Shown piece by piece: positions 34,610 to 43,679 of a DNA stretch of 63,729 bases. Source of the stretch: Microbacterium sp. (GTDB lineage Bacteria > Actinomycetota > Actinomycetes > Actinomycetales > Microbacteriaceae). Below the pieces are notes generated by a model, which ran no database searches, had not been told where the DNA came from, and saw only the letters and a program-made list of their open reading frames with translations. The DNA lies in contig JAITLM010000149.1 of assembly GCA_031277885.1 (NCBI GenBank), positions 1 through 63,729 on the forward strand, written 5' to 3'. Within the stretch, counting starts at the first letter, position 1, and every line of letters begins with the position of its first letter. The translations under genes were made by a program, and so were the position numbers.

Positions 34610-35797
34610 ATGACCACCGTCGCCACCCCGATCACGATGACCAGCGAGGAGCGCGCCGCCATCCTCGGCGCCGTGCGCGAGTTCGCCGAGACCGAGCTCG
34701 CCCCGTTCGCCGCAGAGCGCGATGAGAAGCACCTGTTCCCGCGCGACACCCTGGTGCGCGCGGGCGAGCTGGGACTCGGCGGGATCTACGTGCGCGAGCA
34801 GTCCGGAGGCACCGGACTCGAGCGCGTCGACACCGTCGCGATCTTCGAGGAGCTCGCGAAGGGCGATCCGACCATCGCCGCCTACATCTCGATCCACAAC
34901 ATGGTGGCCTGGATGATCGACAGCTACGGCACGGACGCGCAGCACGCGCGCTGGATGCCCGAGCTCATCGCGATGGAGGGGCTGGGCAGCTACTGCCTGA
35001 CCGAGCCGGGCGCGGGATCGGACGCCGCGGCGCTCGCGACGAGCGCGACCCGCGACGGCGACGAGTACGTCCTGACCGGCGTGAAGCAGTTCATCTCCGG
35101 CGCCGGCGAGGCCGCCGTCTACATCGTGATGGCGCGCACCGGGGCCCCCGGCGCGCGCGGCATCTCGGCCTTCCTCGTTCCCGGGGACGCGGCGGGCCTG
35201 AGCTTCGGCGCGCCGGAGAAGAAGATGGGCTGGCACGCGCAGCCCACCCGCCAGGTGATCCTGGACGGCGTGCGCATCCCCGCGACCAGCATGCTCGGGT
35301 CCGAGGGGCAGGGCTTCGCGATCGCGATGAGCGCTTTGAACGGCGGCCGCCTCAACATCGCCGCCTGCTCGATCGGCGGCGCGCAGTGGGCACTGGACCG
35401 CGCCGTGCAGTACGTGCACGAGCGCGAGGCGTTCGGCGAACCGCTCGCCGAGAAGCAGTCGATCCTGTTCGCGGTCGCCGACATGCGCACGGACCTGCAG
35501 GCCGCACGGCTCATGGTGCGCGACGGCGCGCAGGCCGTCGACGAGAAGGCCCCCGATGCCACGATGCGCTGCGCGATGGCCAAGCGCTTCGCGACGGACG
35601 CCGGCTTCGACGTCGCGAACAAGGCCCTTCAACTGCACGGCGGCTACGGGTACCTTCAGGACTACGGGATCGAGAAGGTCGTCCGTGATCTGCGGGTGCA
35701 TCAGATCCTGGAAGGGACGAACGAGATCATGAGACTCATCGTCGGACGCGAGATGCTGCGCCCCTCCGGATCCGCGTCGATGCGGGCCGCATCATGA
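34610..35797 (+). CDS. Acyl-CoA dehydrogenase (isobutyryl-CoA type)
   Basis: A 395-residue FAD acyl-CoA dehydrogenase. Flavin and substrate segments are YCLTEPGAGSDAAAL, TGVKQFISGAGEA and RLNIAACSIGGAQWALDRA. The C-terminal LEGTNEIMRLIVGREML holds the likely catalytic Glu. Placement between mmsA and mmsB indicates isobutyryl-CoA to methacrylyl-CoA. Electrons should pass to ETF, whose genes are 4.3 kb downstream. The end overlaps mmsB by four bases. Confidence 0.9.
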   Translation: MTTVATPITMTSEERAAILGAVREFAETELAPFAAERDEKHLFPRDTLVRAGELGLGGIYVREQSGGTGLERVDTVAIFEELAKGDPTIAAYISIHNMVAWMIDSYGTDAQHARWMPELIAMEGLGSYCLTEPGAGSDAAALATSATRDGDEYVLTGVKQFISGAGEAAVYIVMARTGAPGARGISAFLVPGDAAGLSFGAPEKKMGWHAQPTRQVILDGVRIPATSMLGSEGQGFAIAMSALNGGRLNIAACSIGGAQWALDRAVQYVHEREAFGEPLAEKQSILFAVADMRTDLQAARLMVRDGAQAVDEKAPDATMRCAMAKRFATDAGFDVANKALQLHGGYGYLQDYGIEKVVRDLRVHQILEGTNEIMRLIVGREMLRPSGSASMRAAS

Positions 35798-36678
35798 CGC
35801 GCATCGCGTTCCTCGGGCTCGGCCACATGGGCCTTCCGATGGCGAAGAACCTGCTCGCCGCCGGGCACGAGGTGATCGGCTTCGACGTCGTGCCCGCCGC
35901 GGTCGACGCCGCCTCCGCCGCGGGGCTGCCCGTCGCGCAGTTCGGGGTGGACGCGGTGTCCGGCGCGGAGGTCGTCATCACGATGTTCCCCGCGGGCAGG
36001 CACGTGATCGCGGCCTATCAGGACGGGCTGCTGGCCGCAGCCGACCCCGGGACCCTGTTCATCGAGAGCTCGACGATCGCCGTCGACGAGGCGCGCACCG
36101 CACACGAGCTCGCGATCGAGGCGGGGCATCGCAACATCGACGCCCCGGTCTCCGGCGGCGTGGTCGGCGCGGAGAACGGCACGCTCGCGTTCATGGTGGG
36201 CGGCTCCGACGAGGATTTCGCTGCCGCGCTCCCGCTGCTCGAGACCATGGGCAAGCGCATCGTGCACTGCGGCGGTCCGGGGCTCGGGCAGGCCGCGAAG
36301 GTCTGCAACAACATGATCCTCGGCATCTCGCAGATCGCCGTGGCGGAGGCGTTCGTGCTCGGCGAGCGGCTGGGCCTCGAGCATCAGGCGCTCTTCGACG
36401 TCGTGTCGCAGGCGTCGGGCCAGTGCTGGTCGATCACGACGAACTGCCCCGTGCCGGGCCCCGTGCCCACGAGCCCCGCCAACCGCGACTATCAGCCCGG
36501 CTTCGCGGGCGCGCTCATGGCGAAGGACCTGGGGCTCGCGCTGCAGGCGATCGAGGGCACCGGCACCGACGCGCAGATGGGCCGGCTCGCCCAGCAGATC
36601 TACGCGACGTTCGCCGCCGGCCCCGGCGCCGGTCGCGACTTCTCCGGGATCATCACCGACATCCGCGACGCGTCCTGA
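35794..36678 (+). CDS. mmsB: 3-hydroxyisobutyrate dehydrogenase
   Basis: A 294-residue 6-phosphogluconate-dehydrogenase-like enzyme. The N-terminal Rossmann motif is [40 protein letters not shown] is the substrate segment, with a catalytic Lys in [13 protein letters not shown]. It oxidises 3-hydroxyisobutyrate to methylmalonate semialdehyde with NAD+. The ATG overlaps the preceding stop (ATGA). Family B repeat copy 2 follows it. Confidence 0.93.
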   Translation: MTRIAFLGLGHMGLPMAKNLLAAGHEVIGFDVVPAAVDAASAAGLPVAQFGVDAVSGAEVVITMFPAGRHVIAAYQDGLLAAADPGTLFIESSTIAVDEARTAHELAIEAGHRNIDAPVSGGVVGAENGTLAFMVGGSDEDFAAALPLLETMGKRIVHCGGPGLGQAAKVCNNMILGISQIAVAEAFVLGERLGLEHQALFDVVSQASGQCWSITTNCPVPGPVPTSPANRDYQPGFAGALMAKDLGLALQAIEGTGTDAQMGRLAQQIYATFAAGPGAGRDFSGIITDIRDAS

Positions 36679-36710
36679 CGCGGCAGGATCCAGACCCGCA
36701 GGATCCCTGA

Positions 36711-36783
36711 CCGCGAGACTCCAGCTGGGCGACGAGACTGCACTCTCGCAGCGCAGTCTCGTCGCCCAGCTGGAGTCTCGCGG
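36711..36783. repeat. Palindromic repeat family B, copy 2 (perfect 31-base arms)
   Basis: 36711-36741 is the exact reverse complement of 36753-36783, with 11 bases between. Arms begin CCGCGAGACTCCAGC. Sequence and 73-base length match copy 1 at 13968. It lies between mmsB and the enoyl-CoA hydratase gene, both on the plus strand. Confidence 0.95.
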
Positions 36784-36856
36784 TTCGCCGGGAGGGGACA
36801 CCGTTCGTTCACCGACATCGGAGATACTGGAAGCGCCACGAAGGTGCGGCGAAAGG

Positions 36857-37645
36857 ATGAGCATGGCCACGAACGAGTACGAGACGATCCTCACGGAGCA
36901 GCGCGGACGAGTCGGCTGGATCACCCTGAACCGGCCTCAGGCGCTCAACGCGCTGAACTCTCGCGTCGCCGAGGAGGTTACGGCCGCGGCCACCGCCTTC
37001 GACGCGGATCCGGGTATCGGGGCGATCGTCGTCACCGGATCCGAGAAGGCCTTCGCCGCGGGCGCCGACATCAAGGAGATGGAGGCAATGTCCGCCGCGG
37101 AGATCACCGCGACCGACCACTTCGGCGTGTGGCGCGACTTCGCCGCCGTGCGCACCCCCGTCATCGCCGCCGTGTCCGGCTTCGCCCTGGGCGGCGGATG
37201 CGAGCTCGCGATGATGTGCGACATCATCCTCGCCGCCGACAACGCGAAGTTCGGCCAGCCCGAGGTGAACCTCGGCGTCATCCCCGGCATGGGCGGCACG
37301 CAGCGGCTCATCCGCGCGGTCGGGTACTACAAGGCCGCCGAGCTCGTGCTCTCCGGCCGGATCATCGGCGCCGAGGAGGCCGAGCGCGCGGGCCTGGTGT
37401 CGCGCATCGTGCCGACCGCCGAGCTGCTCGCCGAGGCGTCGACGCTCGCCGAGACGATCGCGTCGAAGTCGCTGCCGTCGATCATCGCGGCGAAGGCCAC
37501 CCTCGACGCTGCGATGGAGACCACGCTCGCCGTCGGACTCGACATCGAGCGCGAGGCCTTCGCATCCCTGTTCGACACGGAGGACCAGAAGGAGGGCATG
37601 GCCGCCTTCCGTGAGAAGCGTCCTCCGCAGTTCGTGAACCGGTGA
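36857..37645 (+). CDS. echA: Enoyl-CoA hydratase
   Basis: A 262-residue crotonase-family hydratase. AAGADIKEM and [17 protein letters not shown] form the oxyanion hole. [20 protein letters not shown] carries the two catalytic glutamates. It adds water to 2-enoyl-CoA. Beside the valine genes it is the natural candidate for methacrylyl-CoA hydration, although general beta-oxidation is equally possible. AAAGGATGAG precedes two nearby ATGs (36857, 36863). Confidence 0.92.
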   Translation: MSMATNEYETILTEQRGRVGWITLNRPQALNALNSRVAEEVTAAATAFDADPGIGAIVVTGSEKAFAAGADIKEMEAMSAAEITATDHFGVWRDFAAVRTPVIAAVSGFALGGGCELAMMCDIILAADNAKFGQPEVNLGVIPGMGGTQRLIRAVGYYKAAELVLSGRIIGAEEAERAGLVSRIVPTAELLAEASTLAETIASKSLPSIIAAKATLDAAMETTLAVGLDIEREAFASLFDTEDQKEGMAAFREKRPPQFVNR

Positions 37646-38187
37646 TCGCCGTGGCCGACATCCACTCCCTCGGATCCTTCGCGGATCCGTCCCGCCAGGA
37701 CGCCTCGGGAACCGAGGACCCGGCGTCGAACGTCGTGCCGCTCTTCGCCGACGGCGCGCTGCCCGACATCGAGGATCTGCGCCTCTCGGAGGACGATCGG
37801 CGCGAGCTGGTCGGCTGGACCATCGCCTGCGCCGAGCGGCTCCTGCCGCTGTTCCAGGCCGAGCGCCCCGATGACGACCGCCCGCATCAGGCGCTCGCGG
37901 CCGCCGAGGCGTTCCTGCGCGGCGAGCTCGACATCGACGCCGTGCGGGAGAAGGCGTTCGCCTGCCATGAGGCCGCACGCCAGGCGCAGGATCCGAGCGC
38001 CGTCGCGGCCGCACGCGTGTGCGGGCAGGCGGTGGCCGTCGCGCACCTCGCCGGGCACAGCAGGCAGGTGCCGCGGCACACGGCCCGGGCGTTCCCCGGC
38101 GATCGCTCCCGCCGCGACGAAGAGCTCGCGTGGCAGCGCATGAACATCCCCGCCCGCTTCGACGCCTACGTCTACGACGGGGACTGA
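37642..38187 (+). CDS. Imm5-like (putative immunity protein) domain protein
   Basis: A 181-residue all-helical protein. [40 protein letters not shown] and [19 protein letters not shown] match the Imm-5-like family, named from polymorphic toxin loci. No toxin gene is nearby. Its GTG start overlaps the hydratase stop (GTGA), or translation starts at the GTG at 37651, so it is coupled to a metabolic gene. This argues for a housekeeping role rather than immunity, but no function is known. Confidence 0.75.
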   Translation: MIAVADIHSLGSFADPSRQDASGTEDPASNVVPLFADGALPDIEDLRLSEDDRRELVGWTIACAERLLPLFQAERPDDDRPHQALAAAEAFLRGELDIDAVREKAFACHEAARQAQDPSAVAAARVCGQAVAVAHLAGHSRQVPRHTARAFPGDRSRRDEELAWQRMNIPARFDAYVYDGD

Positions 38188-38224
38188 CGGCGGATCCTCC
38201 TGGGCTGGGCGCGTGCCTGCTGGG

Positions 38225-38275
38225 GCGCCGCGTTTCGTCTCGCTCGGCCTTCGGCCGGGCTCGCTCAACGACCCC
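38225..38275. repeat. Palindrome-bearing dispersed repeat (family F)
   Basis: GTTTCGTCTCGCTCGGCC-TTC-GGCCGGGCTCGCTCAACGAC contains the hairpin CTCGGCC/GGCCGGG. It lies between the convergent Imm5-like and YdeI-like genes. A similar string (CGATTCGCCTTCGGCTCACT) lies in the 3' end of the GntR gene at about 19911. Elements of this wording are common in related genomes. Confidence 0.6.
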
Positions 38276-38289
38276 GAGGGCGCGGCACC

Positions 38290-38730
38290 TCAGCCGCGCA
38301 GCTCGTCCAGGGCTTTGGCGATGCGGCGTTCGCGCGTCGCCTCCTGCTTGGCGTCTGCGACGGAGACCGCCAGCTCCTTGCGGCGCGTGAAGCTCAGCGC
38401 CTCGTAGGCCGCGGTGAGTCCGGCATCGGCGAGGGCGGCCGAAAGCGCTTCCGGCACCTCGACCGTGCGTTCGGCGGTGTCGGCGGCGATCACGGCGTCG
38501 AACTCATCGCCGAGTTCGAGGCCCATCGCCGTGCGGTTCGCCTTGCTGAAGCCGATGAGGTTCTTCCCGCCCATGCGGCCCAGGCGCAGGCGCGCGGAGC
38601 TCTCGCCGATCGTCACCGTGACGGGGAAGGCCTTCGCGGTGCTGATCTCGGCGACCTGCGCATCGCTGAGCACGATGGCGCCGGCGGGGCCGAAGGGTTC
38701 GAGGACGGTGCGGATCCGCAGTTCGCTCAT
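38290..38730 (-). CDS. DUF1905 / YdeI-OmpD-associated protein
   Basis: A 146-residue protein. A beta-rich DUF1905 domain covers about 1-80 (AFPVTVTIGESSARLRLGRM, GKNLIGFSKANR), followed by the helical YdeI segment (YEALSFTRRKELAVSVADAK). The YdeI family is annotated as bacteriocin-protection proteins, but biochemical function is unclear. Length and domain order are typical. It is a single gene with no clear partners. Confidence 0.82.
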   Translation of the reverse strand: MSELRIRTVLEPFGPAGAIVLSDAQVAEISTAKAFPVTVTIGESSARLRLGRMGGKNLIGFSKANRTAMGLELGDEFDAVIAADTAERTVEVPEALSAALADAGLTAAYEALSFTRRKELAVSVADAKQEATRERRIAKALDELRG

Positions 38731-38777
38731 GCGCGCCAGCCTACGGCGGCGTCGTCCGCACCGCGAGCAGGACGAGA

Positions 38778-39263
38778 TCAGAGCGCGGCGACGGCCCGAG
38801 CGCCGAGCGTGTCGTTGCGCTGCTCGATGAGCCGGGCGAGATGCCGGCGCATCACGAGAGCGTCGACGACACGGCCGATCGGACCGAAGGGGGAGCGGAA
38901 CACGATCTCGTCGCGCATGAGCGTGCGGCCCTCGCGGGCGTCCTCGTGCGCCTCGAGGTCCGGAAGAGGCGCGAACGTGTGCCGGTGCCGGAACTCGACG
39001 AACGGGCCGCGGATCTGCCGGTCGGAGAAGGCGCGGGGCTCGTCCACGTCGAACACGACCGAGGTCATCCGGAACCGGATCCCGAAATGCCTCGCGTCCC
39101 AGGTCACCGTGTCGCCCTCCGCCATCCGGCCGGAGCGCACGCCGTCGGCGATCCGCTCATCGTGCGCCGCCATCGAATCGACGTGCACGCCCACGTCCAG
39201 GGAGAGGGCGAACACGCGCTCGACGGGAGCCGCGATCGTCCGCTCCAGGACGAAGGAGCCCAT
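38778..39263 (-). CDS. SRPBCC-family protein
   Basis: A 161-residue START/Bet v1-like protein. LERTIAAPVERVFALSLDVG is the standard N-terminal strand and helix, and the long C-terminal helix is VVDALVMRRHLARLIEQRND. Such cavity proteins bind lipids or aromatic ligands; this subgroup is often called cyclase/dehydrase or ligand-binding SRPBCC. The ATG shares its last base with the MarR stop, so the pair is co-translated. The MarR partner may sense the same ligand. Confidence 0.82.
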   Translation of the reverse strand: MGSFVLERTIAAPVERVFALSLDVGVHVDSMAAHDERIADGVRSGRMAEGDTVTWDARHFGIRFRMTSVVFDVDEPRAFSDRQIRGPFVEFRHRHTFAPLPDLEAHEDAREGRTLMRDEIVFRSPFGPIGRVVDALVMRRHLARLIEQRNDTLGARAVAAL

Positions 39264-39799
39264 CAGAGCGGATCCGGCTGGGGGCGCGGATCCGCGAAGT
39301 CGCCGGCCGCCTTGCGCATGCGGGCGACGATCGCGACGAGGTCCGCCGAATCCTGGGAGGAGATGCCCGGTTCGGCGAACACCTCGTCGTTGAGCGCTGC
39401 GGTGGCGCGTTCGACGAGCTCGCGGCCGCCCTCGGTGAGCTCGAGCAGTGCGGCGCGGCCGTCGTGGGGGTCGCGGTGCCGGGCGATCAGGCCGTCGCGG
39501 ACCAGCCGGTCCGCGGTGCTGGAGACGCTCGTGGCGTGCACCTGCAGGCGCGCGACGACGCTCGACAGCGGCAGCGTGCCGGTGCGGCTGAACGCGAGCA
39601 GGCGCAGCACCTCGTAGCGCGCGAACGAGAGGGCGAACGGGCGCAGCGTGGCGTCCACCCGCGCGAGCAGGAGCTGCTGGGCCCGCATGACCGAGGTGAC
39701 GAGCGACATGCCGTCGGCGGCGTGGTCCCAGCCGTGCGCGAGCCACTGCCGCTTCGCCTCGGCGAGAGGATCGACGGGCAGGGGGTGCGGACGGGCCAT
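39263..39799 (-). CDS. MarR-family transcriptional regulator
   Basis: A 178-residue MarR regulator. The winged helix includes LSFARYEVLRLLAFSRTGTL, LSSVVARLQVHATSVSSTAD and RLVRDGLIARHRDPHDGRAA. It is the first gene of a two-gene unit with the SRPBCC protein. The region upstream contains a tandem 23-base repeat with GTTACC words that may be its operator. Confidence 0.88.
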   Translation of the reverse strand: MARPHPLPVDPLAEAKRQWLAHGWDHAADGMSLVTSVMRAQQLLLARVDATLRPFALSFARYEVLRLLAFSRTGTLPLSSVVARLQVHATSVSSTADRLVRDGLIARHRDPHDGRAALLELTEGGRELVERATAALNDEVFAEPGISSQDSADLVAIVARMRKAAGDFADPRPQPDPL

Positions 39800-39805
39800 T
39801 CCCCT

Positions 39806-39851
39806 ACGTTACCGGGGCGGGAATCGGAACGTTACCGGGGCGGGAATCGGA
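39806..39851. repeat. Tandem 23-base repeat upstream of the MarR gene
   Basis: Two exact copies (39806-39828 and 39829-39851), each beginning ACGTTACCGGGGCGGG. They start six bases before the MarR ATG, where a repressor would block the promoter. Confidence 0.85.
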
Positions 39852-40010
39852 TCCGGATCCGCGGGGAGCCGCCGCGCGGGCGTGTTCGTAGTGCTCCGCC
39901 AAGGCGCTGCGGGCTGGGCGGCGTCCGGGTTGGAGGGTTGCGCCAGGGTGTGTCCGCCGGTGTCGGGAACGGTCGGATCCGGCCCCCGCGCTGAGGTACG
40001 CTGGCACCAC

Positions 40011-40026
40011 GTTATCGCCCGGTAAC
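40011..40026. promoter_or_regulatory. Palindrome upstream of etfB
   Basis: GTTATCGCCCGGTAAC has the form GTTAYCG-NN-CGRTAAC and shares GTTACCG with the tandem repeat at 39806. It lies 57 bases before etfB. It could let the MarR regulator also control etfBA, or belong to another regulator. Confidence 0.5.
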
Positions 40027-40082
40027 CGGGATGATTCCGCCTGCGGCCGGACCGGCCGGTCAAGGTCGCGTGAGGAGGCTCG

Positions 40083-40859
40083 ATGAAGATCTTCGTCCTG
40101 GTGAAAGAGGTGCCGGACACCTACGGGGACCGCAAGCTCGACCTGGAGACGGGTCTGGCTGATCGCGGCGCCGGAGACGTCGTCCTCGACGAGATCGCCG
40201 AGCGCGCGCTCGAGGTCGCCCTGAGCTACGCCGACGCCAACCCGGGGACCGAGGTGGTGGCGCTGTCGATGGCACCGGAGTCGGCGACCGCGTCGATCCG
40301 CCGGGCGCTCGCGATCGGCGCCGGATCCGCGGTCCATGTCGTCGACGAGGCGCTGCACGGCGCCGATCTGGGGCTGACCGCGACGACGCTCGCGGCGGCG
40401 ATCAGGCGCGGCGAACCGGATCTGGTCATCACGGGGAACCTCTCCACGGATGGATCCGGCGGCGTGATCCCGGCGATGCTCGCAGAGCACCTCGGCTTCG
40501 CGCAGGCGACCGCGCTCAGCGCGGTGACGATCGGCGCGGACGCCGTGACCGGCACCCGTGCGACGGACTTCGGATCCCAGCAGGTGAGCGCGCCGCTGCC
40601 CGCCGTGATCTCGATCACCGAAGCACTGCCCGACGCGCGCTTCCCGAACTTCAAGGGCATCATGGCGGCCAAGAAGAAGCCGCTCGAGGTGCTCTCCCTC
40701 GCCGACCTCGGCGTCAGCGCCGATCCCGCAGAGGCGCCGCAGACGATCCTGACCGCCGTCGCGGAGAAGCCTCCGCGCGCGGCCGGTGTGAAGATCACGG
40801 ACGAGGGCGATGCGGCAGCGCAGCTCGTCGAGTTCCTCGCGCAGAACAGGCTGGTGTGA
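40083..40859 (+). CDS. etfB: Electron transfer flavoprotein beta subunit
   Basis: A 258-residue EtfB/FixA protein starting [40 protein letters not shown] and the signature [20 protein letters not shown], then [13 protein letters not shown], are the AMP-binding and dehydrogenase-recognition regions. With EtfA it accepts electrons from acyl-CoA dehydrogenases. GAGGAGGCTCG... supplies a ribosome site (GAGGAGG) just upstream. It overlaps etfA by four bases. Confidence 0.95.
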   Translation: MKIFVLVKEVPDTYGDRKLDLETGLADRGAGDVVLDEIAERALEVALSYADANPGTEVVALSMAPESATASIRRALAIGAGSAVHVVDEALHGADLGLTATTLAAAIRRGEPDLVITGNLSTDGSGGVIPAMLAEHLGFAQATALSAVTIGADAVTGTRATDFGSQQVSAPLPAVISITEALPDARFPNFKGIMAAKKKPLEVLSLADLGVSADPAEAPQTILTAVAEKPPRAAGVKITDEGDAAAQLVEFLAQNRLV

Positions 40860-41842
40860 GCATGGCATACCCCGAGAAGGCGATCCTCGTCCTCGTCGAC
40901 GTGACCCCGGCGGGCGCCGCCGCGCCGTCGACCGCGGGACTGCTCGGCGCCGCAGCGGAGCTGGGCTCCCCGGTCGCGCTCGTCGCGGCCCCGGCCGGAA
41001 CCGCGCAGGCGGCGGTCGACGCCGCCATCGCGGCCGGCGCGCAGGTCGTGCTCACGGCGGACGTCGACGGCGGATCCGTCGCCGTCCCGGTGCTCGACGC
41101 GCTGCAGGCCGCGTATCGCGCGGTCGGCCCCGACGCCGTGCTCGTCTCGAACTCGATCGCCGGCCGCGACGCCGCCGCGCGCCTCGCCGTGCGCGAGCGC
41201 CTGGCGCTGTCGGTCGACGCGATCGGCCTCTCCCGTGACGACGAGGGCGTGGTGGCCCACCACTCCGTCTACGGCGGGGCGTTCCTCACCGACTCGGCTC
41301 CCACTTTCGGCGCCCCCGTGGTCACGGTGCGCCAGGGCGCGATCGACGCGCGCGCGGAGGTCGCGGCCGACGCCCGCGTCGAGGCGCTCGCGGTCGAGGC
41401 GTCCGGTGCCGCTGCGGCGGCCGGCGAGCCCGTCGAAGCCGTCGAGGCGGCCTCGTCCCGGCCCGAACTGCGCGGTGCCAAGGTCGTCGTCTCGGGAGGC
41501 CGCGGACTCGGATCCAAGGAGAACTTCTCCCTCGTCGAGGACCTCGCCGACGAGCTCGGCGGCGCGATCGGCGCCTCCCGGGCAGCCGTCGACGCGGGAT
41601 ACATCCCCTACGCCCATCAGGTGGGTCAGACCGGCGTCTCGGTCTCGCCGCAGCTCTACATCGCGCTCGGCATCTCCGGCGCGATCCAGCACCGCGCCGG
41701 CATGCAGACGGCCAAGACGATCGTCGCGATCAACAAGGATCCGGAGTCGCCGATCTTCGACGTCGCGGACTTCGGCATCGTGGGCGACCTGTTCACGGTC
41801 GTGCCGCAGGTGATCGAGGCGCTGCGGGCGCGGAAGAAGTAG
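40856..41842 (+). CDS. etfA: Electron transfer flavoprotein alpha subunit
   Basis: A 328-residue EtfA/FixB protein. The C-terminal FAD domain is textbook: [54 protein letters not shown] and [17 protein letters not shown]. It carries the redox-active FAD of the heterodimer. The stop is followed after two bases by the cytochrome b gene, so all three proteins are made together. Confidence 0.95.
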   Translation: MSMAYPEKAILVLVDVTPAGAAAPSTAGLLGAAAELGSPVALVAAPAGTAQAAVDAAIAAGAQVVLTADVDGGSVAVPVLDALQAAYRAVGPDAVLVSNSIAGRDAAARLAVRERLALSVDAIGLSRDDEGVVAHHSVYGGAFLTDSAPTFGAPVVTVRQGAIDARAEVAADARVEALAVEASGAAAAAGEPVEAVEAASSRPELRGAKVVVSGGRGLGSKENFSLVEDLADELGGAIGASRAAVDAGYIPYAHQVGQTGVSVSPQLYIALGISGAIQHRAGMQTAKTIVAINKDPESPIFDVADFGIVGDLFTVVPQVIEALRARKK

Positions 41843-41844
41843 TC

Positions 41845-43482
41845 ATGACGACCGTGCGCAGGGGACTGCCCCGCACCCGCGGCGGCGAGGCCTGGCCGCC
41901 CGCCGGGGTGGTCGCGGCGGCCGCCGAGGTCATCGCGACCGCGCCCGCCGATGCGCGTGCCGTCGAGATGGACGCCGCTCCGAGCGCTCCCGCGACAGCG
42001 GAGTCCGTCTCGGTGTCGGCGGATCCGGCGCGCGACGTCGCCGGTGCGGCGGCGGCCGGATCCGTCCTGCGCCGCGGCCTGCCGCGCATCGCGGGCGGTG
42101 AGCCCTGGCCTCCGGCGGGCGCCGCGCCCGTCCTCCTCACGACCCCGGCCGCCCAGGCCGTCGAAGGATCCGCCGCCGTGGCGCCGAGCAGCGCGAGTGC
42201 CTCGGCGATCGAGGCTTCGGAGGCCGCTGCGGCGAGTCCCGCGACGGCGGCCGCGTCGAGCGCCCCCGTGTCCGCGGGCGCTCCCGTTACGACCGGATCC
42301 GCCCTGCGCCGCGGTCTGCCGCGCGTCGCCGGGGGAGAGCCCTGGCCTCCGGCCGGAACCGTCGCCTTCTCGGCCGCGGAGGTGGCCGGCCCCGCGATGT
42401 CGGAGGCCGCTGCCGTTGCGACCGAGGCGACGACCGGCTCCGAGGCGGTGACCGCCTCCGAAGCGACGGCCGCGCCGTCGACCGTGGTCGCGTCGCGCCC
42501 CGACGTGTCCGCAGCGCTGCCGTTCACGCGCACGGTCTGGAACGGCTCGGCACCGCGCCACGCCGTCGCGGAACCCGCGGCATCGAAGCTCCGCCCGACC
42601 TGGCTGCAGGCGATCGGCGGACTGTTCGCCGCGGCGGGCCTCGCGGTCCTCGCCGGCGCCGCGATCGTGCTCGTGCGGGCGTTCCTCAGCCTGCCCTTCA
42701 TGCAGGACTTCCTCACGACCTACCCGGGCGAGTACCACCTGCCCTCGGGCGCGCCCGTCGGGATCCCCGGGTGGATCGGCTGGCAGCACTTCTTCAACGT
42801 GTTCCTCATGACGCTGATCATCCGATCGGGTCTGCAGGTACGCACGCAGAAGCGTCCCACGGCGTTCTGGACGCCGCGCGGCAACCCCAAGGGCAAGATC
42901 AGCCTGACGCTGTGGTTCCACCAGGGCCTCGACCTGCTCTGGATCGTCAACGGCGTGATCTTCGTGGTGCTGCTGTTCGTCACAGGGCAGTGGATGCGGA
43001 TCGTGCCGACGAGCTGGGACGTGTTCCCGAACGCTCTCTCCGCGCTGCTGCAGTACGTGTCTTTCGACTGGCCGACCGAGAACGGCTGGGTGAACTACAA
43101 CAGCCTGCAGCAGCTGGCCTACTTCACGATCGTGTTCCTCGCGGCGCCCGTGGCCATCGCCACGGGGTTCCGGATGTCGGGGCTGTGGCCGAAGAAGGCG
43201 GAGGGGCTCTCCAAGGCGTATCCCATCGAGCTCGCCCGCGCGGTGCACTTCCCGACCATGCTGTTCTTCACGGCGTTCATCGTGGTGCACGTCGCGCTCG
43301 TCCTGCTCACCGGCATGCTCCGCAACCTGAACCACATGTTCGCCTCGCAGGACGCGGTGACCTGGACCGGCTTCTGGGTGTTCGTACTCTCGCTCGTGGT
43401 GATCGCCGGGGGCTGGATCGCCGCGCGACCGCTCGTGATCGCCCCCATCGCGAAGGTGTTCGGCCAGGTGTCGGGCCGGTAG
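41845..43482 (+). CDS. Cytochrome b/b6-domain protein with repeated RRGLPR..GGE.WPPAG motif
   Basis: A 545-residue protein. Residues 1-245 are Ala/Ser/Pro-rich and disordered, but carry three copies of one motif, RRGLPRxxGGExWPPAG, at about 4-20, 76-91 and 155-170. Six membrane helices follow at about 253-280, 310-332, 350-380, 415-440, 465-490 and 500-530. Histidines in WQHFF, WFHQGLD, AVHFPTM and VVHVAL could ligate two haems, as in b561-type cytochromes. Position two bases after etfA suggests it passes ETF electrons to quinone. Classical ETF:quinone oxidoreductase is not encoded nearby. The motif's role is unknown. Confidence 0.8.
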   Translation: MTTVRRGLPRTRGGEAWPPAGVVAAAAEVIATAPADARAVEMDAAPSAPATAESVSVSADPARDVAGAAAAGSVLRRGLPRIAGGEPWPPAGAAPVLLTTPAAQAVEGSAAVAPSSASASAIEASEAAAASPATAAASSAPVSAGAPVTTGSALRRGLPRVAGGEPWPPAGTVAFSAAEVAGPAMSEAAAVATEATTGSEAVTASEATAAPSTVVASRPDVSAALPFTRTVWNGSAPRHAVAEPAASKLRPTWLQAIGGLFAAAGLAVLAGAAIVLVRAFLSLPFMQDFLTTYPGEYHLPSGAPVGIPGWIGWQHFFNVFLMTLIIRSGLQVRTQKRPTAFWTPRGNPKGKISLTLWFHQGLDLLWIVNGVIFVVLLFVTGQWMRIVPTSWDVFPNALSALLQYVSFDWPTENGWVNYNSLQQLAYFTIVFLAAPVAIATGFRMSGLWPKKAEGLSKAYPIELARAVHFPTMLFFTAFIVVHVALVLLTGMLRNLNHMFASQDAVTWTGFWVFVLSLVVIAGGWIAARPLVIAPIAKVFGQVSGR

Positions 43483-43539
43483 CAGCGGGATCCCGTCGCC
43501 ACCCCACCCGCCCAGGATCCGTCGACGCCCCCCTGCAGC

Positions 43540-43602
43540 GTCGAGGCCCCCTCTCAGCGGCGCACGCCTGTGGGGGCGTGGATGCTCAGAGGGGGCCTCG
43601 AC
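43540..43602. repeat. Palindromic repeat family C, copy 1
   Basis: Arms 43540-43558 (GTCGAGGCCCCCTCTCAGC) and 43584-43602 pair with one mismatch around a G-rich loop (CACGCCTGTGGGGGCGTG). The homologous block begins earlier, at GGATCCG near 43516. Confidence 0.9.
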
Positions 43603-43679
43603 ATGGAGGCGTGCTCCGTGATCGGGCGAGAGTCCGATATCGCGCTCCGTGGCGGGATCCGCTGACGCCCCCTCGCAGC

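Noticed and set aside
37642..38730. Toxin-immunity locus from the Imm5-like and bacteriocin-protection family names
   Set aside because: No toxin, secretion or bacteriocin gene is nearby, and the two genes are convergent and separate.
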